64,000 nucleotides of DNA from Planifilum fimeticola (GTDB lineage: Bacteria; Bacillota; Bacilli; Thermoactinomycetales; DSM-44946), in assembly GCF_003001905.1 (NCBI RefSeq), contig NZ_PVNE01000005.1, positions 62,001-126,000 on the forward strand, given 5' to 3'. A model generated the notes under the pieces. The model saw only the letters and a program-made list of their open reading frames with translations. It had not been told where the DNA came from and did no database searches. Of the stretch, positions 57,906-64,000 are shown in pieces. The translations under genes and the position numbers were made by a program. Position 1 is the stretch's first letter. The number at the start of each line of letters is the position of its first letter.

Positions 57906-58739
57906 ATGGCCATTCTTTGGGTTCTCGTCGCAGCCGTGGCATGCCTGTTGGCCGTCGCCCGCTTCAACACCTACAAACCGAACGTCAAACGGGTGGAGTT
58001 GCAGGTGGCGCATTCCTTAAACGGCGGGCGACTGAATATTCTGCACCTGACGGATCTGCACATGGAAAAGTGTTCCGTCCAACCCCAAGCGCTTCTGCGC
58101 CTCGTTCAGGGAGAACGGATTGACTTGATCGCCCTGACCGGGGATTATCTCGATACAAAGGAAATGACCGGCCGTTTCCTTCAATATCTCGACGTTTTGG
58201 CATCCCTGAAACCCCGTTACGGAATGTATGCCGTCTTCGGCAATCATGATTATGTCATCAATGATCATCTGCCTTATCTCAAGCGGGAGATGGAAAAGCG
58301 CAACTGCATCGTCCTGCAGAACGAGCACCGAACCGTCTCGCTCGAGGAAGGGACCGATCTTCACATCATCGGCATCGACGATTATTTCACGGGCCGCAGC
58401 GATGTGGACCGCGCTTTTCAGGGAGTGGGGGACAGGGGCATCCGCCTCGTCCTGACCCATGATCCCAACATCGTCCTGGAAATGAAAGCCGTACCCTTCG
58501 ATTATTTGCTGTCCGGGCACCTTCACGGGGGACAAATCCACTGGCCCAAGCCGTATCACCTGAAACGGATGGGAAAACTGCCGCACCTTCAAATAATCCG
58601 GGGACTTCATTATTACCGGGACCGGGCCTTCTACATCAGCGAGGGGCTCGGGCAGACCGGCCTCAACCTGCGCCTGCGTTCCCGGCCGGAGATCACTTTC
58701 CACACCCTCTGCGAATCACTGGAAAAGTCGACCGTTTAA
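57906..58739 (+). CDS. Metallophosphoesterase, YkoQ-like
   Basis: A 277-residue membrane-anchored calcineurin-like phosphoesterase. An N-terminal helix (AILWVLVAAVACLLAVARFN) is followed by the metal motifs LNILHLTDLHMEKC, LIALTGDYLDTKEM, YAVFGNHDYVINDH, VLTHDPNIVLEM and YLLSGHLHGGQIHWPKPYHL. This set matches the YkoQ/YpbG/LpxH-like membrane phosphatases. Neighbouring genes look like ykoN and ykoP, supporting YkoQ. The ATG at 57906 follows AGAGGTGAGATTC. Confidence 0.82.
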   Translation: MAILWVLVAAVACLLAVARFNTYKPNVKRVELQVAHSLNGGRLNILHLTDLHMEKCSVQPQALLRLVQGERIDLIALTGDYLDTKEMTGRFLQYLDVLASLKPRYGMYAVFGNHDYVINDHLPYLKREMEKRNCIVLQNEHRTVSLEEGTDLHIIGIDDYFTGRSDVDRAFQGVGDRGIRLVLTHDPNIVLEMKAVPFDYLLSGHLHGGQIHWPKPYHLKRMGKLPHLQIIRGLHYYRDRAFYISEGLGQTGLNLRLRSRPEITFHTLCESLEKSTV

Positions 58740-59869
58740 ACCGGTCGACTTTTCATTAGCAGATGTTCCCGAATCACCCTCGCCCCGGCCAGGGAGGAAT
58801 CCGGCCTTCCCAGCTCCCGGGCCCGCCTGCTCATCTCCTCGAGCATCTCCGGGTTTTCCATCAACGAGAGAATCTGCCTGGCCATCTCCCCCGGCTCGTC
58901 CTGGCGAAGAGCAACCCGTTTCCGCATCAAAAACCGGCTGTTCCTCTCCTCCTGACCGGGAATCGGTTGGCAGATGAAAATCGGCAACCCGCAGGCCAAC
59001 GCCTCGGAAGAAGTAAGACCCCCCGGCTTCGATACGATGATGTCCGCCGCATGCATGTAATGGACCATGCTGTCTACAAAGCCGTGCAGGCGGATTCGGG
59101 GATCGCTCCCGAACTGTTCCTGAAGGCGCTCATACAAAGAGCGGTTCTTTCCGGTCACCACCACCAGTTGGTGCGCAGGCAGTTCCCGGCGAAAGTGGTA
59201 AAGGCACTCCTCGATCGGACCCATACCGATCCCCCCGCCCATGAGCAGAATTGTAAAGCGGTCGGGATCCAGTCCGAGCATTCTCCTCAAAACCGATTTG
59301 GGCGGTTGAGGTTTGGAAAATTCCGGGTCGATCGGAATGCCGGTGCGGAAGATCGCTTCATCCGGGACGCCGAACCGCCGCCGAATCTTTTTGGCCACAT
59401 CCTCGTGGGCGACGAGAAAGAAGTCCACCTCCGGATGAATCCAAAATCCGTTTACATCGAAATCGGTGATCGCCGCCCCCAGACGGAAGCGATCGCCCAT
59501 GCGCTCCTTGATCACGCCCATGGCGCTGAGACAAAAGGCATGGGTGCACACCACCACATCCGGCTGCATCTCCTCCAGCCATTCCTGAAGCCGCCTCGAC
59601 AAGAGCTTGCCCAGAGAAGTTCGGAAGCGGTCGCTGATCTCCCCTTCCCGACTGTAAGCGGCTCCCCAAAGGGCGGGTGCGTACTGCAGCGTGTTCAGAT
59701 AGACCGCACGGGTCAACTGTTCCAGCTGCCTGCTCACCCGATGCATTCCACAACAGATCTCCGCATTGAGTTCCGGTTCCACCTGGGACAACCCTTGACA
59801 AAGAGACCTTGCGGCCTGGTAATGTCCGTTTCCTCCGATTGTCTCCGTCAGGATGAGCACTCTTTTCAT
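58736..59869 (-). CDS. Glycosyltransferase of the MGDG-synthase/UgtP family, YkoN-like
   Basis: A 377-residue GT28-type glycosyltransferase: KRVLILTETIGGNGHYQAAR is the N-terminal GGGHxxAA-like motif and LGAAITDFDVNGFWIHPEVD the acceptor region. The donor site has ILLMGGGIGMGPIEECLYHF and DIIVSKPGGLTSSEALACGL. Family members transfer sugars to diacylglycerol. The start is uncertain: ATG at 59869 has GGTGATGG as ribosome site, while ATG/GTG lie two to three codons upstream. Its stop overlaps the YkoQ-like stop, tail-to-tail. Sporulation-related in B. subtilis. Confidence 0.78.
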   Translation of the reverse strand: MKRVLILTETIGGNGHYQAARSLCQGLSQVEPELNAEICCGMHRVSRQLEQLTRAVYLNTLQYAPALWGAAYSREGEISDRFRTSLGKLLSRRLQEWLEEMQPDVVVCTHAFCLSAMGVIKERMGDRFRLGAAITDFDVNGFWIHPEVDFFLVAHEDVAKKIRRRFGVPDEAIFRTGIPIDPEFSKPQPPKSVLRRMLGLDPDRFTILLMGGGIGMGPIEECLYHFRRELPAHQLVVVTGKNRSLYERLQEQFGSDPRIRLHGFVDSMVHYMHAADIIVSKPGGLTSSEALACGLPIFICQPIPGQEERNSRFLMRKRVALRQDEPGEMARQILSLMENPEMLEEMSRRARELGRPDSSLAGARVIREHLLMKSRPV

Positions 59870-59969
59870 ATCCATCACCGGCCGGTTTGTGGGATTCCTG
59901 CATCGTTATGGTGTCCCGTTCCGCACCGCACCATCCGGCGCACGGATGATTTCTCCGCTTATCGACTTC

Positions 59970-60545
59970 TCATTGGGGCAAAAGATATCGCTTGAAAAAC
60001 TCCTCCTTGGAGATATATACCCGTTTTGGAACCAGTTGATGTCCGGCTTCCTGGAGCCGCCGCCACCCGTCCGGGTGACAGTTGGCCAGAATCAATTTGA
60101 ACAACCAGGACTTGTAACGCAGATAATAGGGACTGCAAACCATGTCGCTGACATCAAAGCCCAACCGGCGCGCTCCCCGGTGCAGAAAGGTGGTCCCCAG
60201 GAGGACCTGAATCTCTTCCGAACGGGGGTGGTTCGCCACATAGCGGGCCAGGGCGGGAAGCGACCCCCGAATGCTGTTCACCGTAAACAGCGCCAGCGAT
60301 ATCCCGTCCAGGGATTGCTCCCGAATCATCTGCGCAAACAGGCAATTGTGCAGGTGAAGCTTTGCGTACCAATCGCCCTTCTTCAAGGATACCCCGTCGG
60401 AGGTTACCAGGGGTTCCCCGCTGTAACGCTTGACGACGACGCGAAAAAGATTGCGGTTTTCCTTGTCCACATACTTCAGCCGCGTGCAATGGTAATAGAT
60501 CTGATCCCAGATGCGCCATGCGGTGAGCAACCCGCCGCCGTTCAT
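59970..60545 (-). CDS. YkoP-like protein
   Basis: A 191-residue protein: LLTAWRIWDQIYYHCTRLKY, DGVSLKKGDWYAKLHLHNCL, YVANHPRSEEIQVLLGTTFL and a basic C-terminus SKEEFFKRYLLPQ. This is the small protein found beside ykoN/ykoQ in Bacilli (YkoP); no function or fold is known to me. It is 100 bases upstream of the glycosyltransferase in the same direction. Mostly soluble, with a hydrophobic patch near residue 80. Confidence 0.7.
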   Translation of the reverse strand: MNGGGLLTAWRIWDQIYYHCTRLKYVDKENRNLFRVVVKRYSGEPLVTSDGVSLKKGDWYAKLHLHNCLFAQMIREQSLDGISLALFTVNSIRGSLPALARYVANHPRSEEIQVLLGTTFLHRGARRLGFDVSDMVCSPYYLRYKSWLFKLILANCHPDGWRRLQEAGHQLVPKRVYISKEEFFKRYLLPQ

Positions 60546-60641
60546 GAAAGGGGCTCACCTCCTTGCCCACAATAGTCGCGTGTGAGCTTAGTATGAATGA
60601 TTCCCACCGCCTCCATTCCGATTCCGGAGTTCCTTCCCCTT

Positions 60642-61310
60642 TCAGGCCTTCAAGGCGGGCTTGCTCCGCACGATCCCGCCAGCGACGAGGACGAAGATCG
60701 TCAGACCGATCGGAACCGTCCAGGCGGGAAGATGCAACGGGAGCAGAACAAACCGCCGCACGATGTCATCCTCGACGATCAGCTGCCCGGCCGTATATCC
60801 CAAAATCGCCGCTCCCGCATACATCAGCCAGGGCAGGCGGTTGATCACCAGCGCCACGAGCCTACTTCCCCACATGATGATGGGAATGCTGAGACCAAGT
60901 CCGAAGACGAGCAATCCCAGGTGACCGTGGGCCACCGCCGCCACGGAAACCACATTGTCCAGACTCATCACCAGGTCGGCGACGATGATGGTCTTGATCG
61001 CCCCTCTCAGACTCCGCCCCGTGGAAACAAGGGTTCTTCCCCCGTTCTGGGCGAGAAGCCTCATGGCAATCCACACAAGCAACACCGCTCCAAAGGTCAT
61101 CAGGAGAGGGATGTTCAAAAGCCAAGCGGCGATGCCGGTCAGGGCGACCCTGAGCAGCACGGCGGCGGCCGTTCCCACGGCGATGGCCCTCCGCCTCTGG
61201 CGTTCGGGCAGTGTCCGGGCTGCCATGCCGATCACCACCGCATTGTCTCCGCTCAAAACCATGTCCAAAACGATGATATTGACAAGGCCGACCCAAAATG
61301 TTGTATCCAT
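60642..61310 (-). CDS. TerC-family membrane protein (YjbE-like)
   Basis: A 222-residue protein with about seven helices. VNIIVLDMVLSGDNAVVIGM and IVADLVMSLDNVVSVAAVAH are the two SGDN/SLDN motifs of the TerC/YjbE/YkoY family. Family members export Mn2+ or metallate exoenzymes. The ATG at 61310 has AAAGGAACGTATCG upstream. In many Bacilli such genes follow a yybP-ykoY Mn2+ riboswitch; I looked and could not see one in the 250 bases upstream. Confidence 0.9.
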   Translation of the reverse strand: MDTTFWVGLVNIIVLDMVLSGDNAVVIGMAARTLPERQRRRAIAVGTAAAVLLRVALTGIAAWLLNIPLLMTFGAVLLVWIAMRLLAQNGGRTLVSTGRSLRGAIKTIIVADLVMSLDNVVSVAAVAHGHLGLLVFGLGLSIPIIMWGSRLVALVINRLPWLMYAGAAILGYTAGQLIVEDDIVRRFVLLPLHLPAWTVPIGLTIFVLVAGGIVRSKPALKA

Positions 61311-61561
61311 CGATACGTTCCTTTCCTGGAAATTGGTTCGGCCATGCAGCACCATGGATCACGGGACGGCACACTCATCAAGAGGAGGATGACATCCGTG
61401 TCCATGTCTGTCGGACAAATCCGCTTTCTGCCTTCCTTTTCCGGCTGGTCTTTCACGAGCTCCGACCGCTTGGACCAATTGGAAAGCGGCAAAAGACCTC
61501 AGGAGGAGGGGCCTTCCCGCGGACAGCGCACGCGACGAACCAAAAGGACCCCTCCTCCCTG
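61311..61561. other. Spacer between the TerC-family gene and thiI
   Basis: About 250 bases between two genes on the minus strand. It must hold the upstream region of the TerC-family gene. I see no yybP-ykoY riboswitch signature, no T-box and no credible open frame. Confidence 0.5.
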
Positions 61562-62758
61562 TCAAAAATAGGTGAACTCCTTTTCCTCCCCGGGAACCAG
61601 CTGAAGCACCTCCGTCCCCTTAACCGCCGCTTCCACGAGCCGATCCACGTCCAATCGGGACTCGGTCTTCCTCGTCGTCTCCAGATCCGGACGGGTTTTG
61701 GGCGACCGGGGCAAGAAAACCGTGCAGCAATCCTCATAGGGAAGAACCGACGTCTCATAGGTGCCGATCTTCTTGGCCAGCGACATGATTTCCTGTTTGT
61801 CCATCCCGATCAGCGGACGAAGGACGGGAATATCCACCACTTCATTGATCGCGTTCATGCTCTCCAGGGTTTGGCTGGCCACCTGTCCCAAGCTCTCCCC
61901 GGTGACCAAGGCGAGAGCCCCCTCTCGCCGGGCCAGCTGCTGGGAGATCCGGAACATCATGCGGCGCATCACGGTGATGGAATAGGACTCCAGGCACTTC
62001 TGGCGAATTTCCGTCTGAATCTCGGTAAAGGGAACGACGTGCAGGCGAATCCGGCCGGCAAAGCGGGTCAGGATCTTGGCAAGATCGATCACTTTCTGCC
62101 GGGATCGTTCGCTGGTGTAGGGATAACTGTGAAAATGGACCGCCAGCAGCTCCGCTCCCCGTTTCAGGGACAGGTAACCGGCGACGGGGCTGTCGATCCC
62201 TCCCGAAAGCAGGAGCATCACCTTGCCGCTGGTTCCCACGGGAAGTCCGCCCGGCCCGGGCAAGTCATCCCCGTACACATAGGTATACTTGCCCCGGACT
62301 TCGACGTGAACCGTCAGGTCCGGACGGTGAACATCCACCTTAAGCCCTTTTACGTTCCGCAAGAGATGGGCCCCCACTTGGCGGTTGATCTCCCCGGAAG
62401 AAAGGGGAAAGGATTTGTCCGCACGCTTGGCCGCTACCTTAAACGTACGCGGAAAGGAATCCTGATATTCAACCAAGCGGACCGCGGCCTCCTTGATGGC
62501 CTCCGGGTCGGATTCCACCCGCTCAGCCGGGCTGAAACCCACCACGCCGAATACGTCGCCCAGCTCTCGCAGGACGGAAGCGGTGCGGGACCGGTCCGTT
62601 TCCACAAAAATGCGGCCGAAGCTTTTGACGACCTTCACTTCGGGGATGCCGGCCAGTTTCAAGCGAATGTTCTGCACCAGTCGGTCCTCGAAGTCGGACC
62701 GGTTTTTCCCCTTCAGGGCCAGTTCCCCGTATCGAACCAAAATCACATCGGTATTCAC
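61562..62758 (-). CDS. thiI: tRNA 4-thiouridine synthase ThiI
   Basis: A 398-residue ThiI. N-terminal ferredoxin-like and THUMP domains (VILVRYGELALKGKNRSDFE; EAAVRLVEYQDSFPRTFKVA) precede a PP-loop ATPase (MLLLSGGIDSPVAGYLSLKR) near residue 185. There is no C-terminal rhodanese domain, as is normal for Bacilli (about 401 in B. subtilis). It adenylates U8 of tRNA and inserts sulfur delivered by the adjacent cysteine desulfurase. GTG at 62758 has GGGGGGTGAAGA upstream; only three bases separate it from the desulfurase stop. Confidence 0.94.
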   Translation of the reverse strand: MNTDVILVRYGELALKGKNRSDFEDRLVQNIRLKLAGIPEVKVVKSFGRIFVETDRSRTASVLRELGDVFGVVGFSPAERVESDPEAIKEAAVRLVEYQDSFPRTFKVAAKRADKSFPLSSGEINRQVGAHLLRNVKGLKVDVHRPDLTVHVEVRGKYTYVYGDDLPGPGGLPVGTSGKVMLLLSGGIDSPVAGYLSLKRGAELLAVHFHSYPYTSERSRQKVIDLAKILTRFAGRIRLHVVPFTEIQTEIRQKCLESYSITVMRRMMFRISQQLARREGALALVTGESLGQVASQTLESMNAINEVVDIPVLRPLIGMDKQEIMSLAKKIGTYETSVLPYEDCCTVFLPRSPKTRPDLETTRKTESRLDVDRLVEAAVKGTEVLQLVPGEEKEFTYF

Positions 62759-62761
62759 TCT

Positions 62762-63916
62762 TCACCCCCCTTTCATCACGCGCTGCAATTCGGGAATCAC
62801 GCGGATCAGTGCCCGGGCGCACTGCTGGATGTCGGACTCTAGGGTCTCATGGCTCATGCTGATCCGGATCGCGCCGATAGCAGTCCGATCATCCAGCCCC
62901 ATCGCCGTGAGCACGCGGCTCGGGGTCTCTTTTTTGGAAGAACAGGCCGATTTGCTGGACACGAAAACATTTTCCCTCTCCAGAGCGTGCACGATCACTT
63001 CCGACTTCAATCCCGGAAAGGCCAGACTGAGGATGTGGGGAGCCCCACCCTCGGCCGTGGTATCCCCGTTCACCACAACCCCTTCCAGGCGGGAGGTCAC
63101 CTCTTGGATCAGCTCCTCCTTCCACCTTTGCCACTTACGGGCCTTCTCCCTCCTCTGCTGAGCCAAGATCGCCGCCTTGGCCAATCCGGCAATTCCCGGC
63201 ACATTTTCCGTCCCCGATCGGAATCCGTCTTCCTGTCCTCCCCCCGCCAGCAAGGGGTTCAGACGCAGGCTCTCCCGGACGTAGAGGACGCCTACGCCCT
63301 TCGGCCCGTGAAATTTGTGCCCGGAAAGAGAGAGCAGATCCACACCCCACCGGGTCGGATTCAGCTCCACCTTCCCGAAGGCTTGAACGGCGTCCACGTG
63401 GAAAACCACCTTGGGGCGCGATTTCAAAATCCGTCCGATCTCCTCGACGGGCTGCACCGTTCCAACTTCATTGTTGACATGCATGACGGACACGAGCACT
63501 GTGTCGTCGGTCAGGGCCCTTTCCACATCCTCCGCGCTCACCCGACCCAACCGATCCACCGGGAGGTAGGTGACTCGCCATCCCCTCTCCTCCAACTGGC
63601 GAAACGCCTGATAAACCGAAGGATGCTCCACTTCGGTGGTGATCAAGTGGCGGCCGCGATTCACAAACTGCTCGGCGACGCCCTTGATCGCCAGGTTGTT
63701 CGATTCCGTTCCGCCGGATGTGAACACGATTTCCCGAGGACGGACGCCCAGGGTGCGGGCCACCGCCTCCCGGGCCTCCTCCACCAGCCGGTGGGCCTTG
63801 GCGCCGATCCCGTGAAGGGATGACGGGTTACCGTACACCTTTTCCATCACGTCCACCATCACCCGGATCACTTCCGGATCGGTGCGGGTCGTCGCGCTGT
63901 TATCCAAGTAGATCAT
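62762..63916 (-). CDS. Cysteine desulfurase (NifZ/IscS-like, ThiI partner)
   Basis: A 384-residue PLP enzyme. MIYLDNSATTRTDPEVIRVM begins it, IVFTSGGTESNNLAIKGVAE and HVDAVQAFGKVELNPTRWGV bind the cofactor, SLSGHKFHGPKGVGVLYVRE has the PLP lysine, and FVSSKSACSSKKETPSRVLT the catalytic cysteine. It removes sulfur from cysteine and passes the persulfide to ThiI. The ATG at 63916 gives the normal start; the frame opens seven codons further (63937). In B. subtilis nifZ is likewise next to thiI. Confidence 0.93.
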   Translation of the reverse strand: MIYLDNSATTRTDPEVIRVMVDVMEKVYGNPSSLHGIGAKAHRLVEEAREAVARTLGVRPREIVFTSGGTESNNLAIKGVAEQFVNRGRHLITTEVEHPSVYQAFRQLEERGWRVTYLPVDRLGRVSAEDVERALTDDTVLVSVMHVNNEVGTVQPVEEIGRILKSRPKVVFHVDAVQAFGKVELNPTRWGVDLLSLSGHKFHGPKGVGVLYVRESLRLNPLLAGGGQEDGFRSGTENVPGIAGLAKAAILAQQRREKARKWQRWKEELIQEVTSRLEGVVVNGDTTAEGGAPHILSLAFPGLKSEVIVHALERENVFVSSKSACSSKKETPSRVLTAMGLDDRTAIGAIRISMSHETLESDIQQCARALIRVIPELQRVMKGG

Positions 63917-64000
63917 CGCCTCATGCACCCCCTTCATTCGCCCTTTGGGAGCGACGGCTTTCTCCCGTCATGACGACACCCATGATACCACAGGGAATGA

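Noticed and set aside
57542-57970. 142-codon minus-strand frame containing GRQDSNLR
   Set aside because: It is the well-known spurious product read antisense through a tRNA gene (tRNA-Gln here) and has no ribosome site.
61311-61561. yybP-ykoY Mn2+ riboswitch upstream of the TerC-family gene
   Set aside because: No sequence resembling its conserved internal loops was found.

Overview
The window comes from a GC-rich, spore-forming member of the Bacillales. A thermophilic Thermoactinomycetaceae-type genome (Planifilum/Kroppenstedtia-like) fits best, but that placement is inference. Pointers are: a bacillithiol gene (bshC); sporulation genes (gerR/ylbO, YlaJ and YabE types); a complete comG operon; AAGGAGG-type ribosome binding sites; many TTG/GTG starts; and gene neighbourhoods matching Bacillus subtilis. 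I see no insertion sequence, prophage, CRISPR array or rRNA. The region reads as chromosomal core with a few lineage-specific insertions.

Layout. 1-11.2 kb: the bshC-panE-ylbP-gerR block known from B. subtilis, interrupted by an MFS transporter and by a five-gene leucine/isovalerate catabolic operon (yngHA-yngHB-yngG-yngF-yngE), plus a second enoyl-CoA hydratase gene beyond gerR. 11.3-16.7 kb: a DUF2626 membrane protein with a long leader, a MidA-type methyltransferase, then an exported-thiol module (an Lgt-like membrane protein, two thioredoxin-fold proteins, CcdA and a CsoR/CstR-type regulator) and an MBL hydrolase. 16.8-25.3 kb: the ylaJ/ylaL/ylaI/ylaH group, endonuclease IV, an endonuclease III-like glycosylase, an FAH-family protein, leucyl aminopeptidase, yktB and a PhzF-like protein. 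25.5-30.3 kb: a 2-oxoacid:ferredoxin oxidoreductase (korAB), arginine decarboxylase speA, and beside it an SR1-type dual-function small RNA encoding a 40-residue SR1P peptide.

30.4-38.7 kb: small conserved Bacillales proteins, DNA polymerase IV behind a LexA-type box, an M23 peptidase, a four-tRNA cluster (fMet, Asp, a CAT-anticodon tRNA, Val), yutG, an uncharacterised structured RNA candidate ahead of yjcG-yjcF, and a PHP phosphoesterase. 38.7-44.6 kb: the most unusual part. It holds a 1083-residue protein built from 83 ten-residue repeats in unbroken register, then a PNKP-type polynucleotide kinase coupled to a 52-residue protein, and a SEC-C protein. 44.7-49.4 kb: YabE, a VanW-family lipoprotein, a class I amidotransferase-type hydrolase, YuzA and IspG. 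49.7-57.5 kb: unknown genes, yqzE, aroK, thiM, and the seven-gene comG pilus operon. 57.6-64 kb: tRNA-Gln, a ykoQ/ykoN/ykoP-like trio, a TerC-family protein, and thiI with its cysteine desulfurase.

Gene cooperation visible in the sequence: YngHA+YngHB+YngE should form a biotin-dependent acyl-CoA carboxylase feeding YngF and YngG. CcdA should pass electrons to the two exported thioredoxin-like proteins. KorAB links 2-oxoacid oxidation to ferredoxin. IscS-type desulfurase and ThiI make 4-thiouridine in tRNA. ComGA-ComGG build the DNA-uptake pilus. SR1P is expected to act with GapA, and SR1 RNA on arginine catabolism, next to speA.
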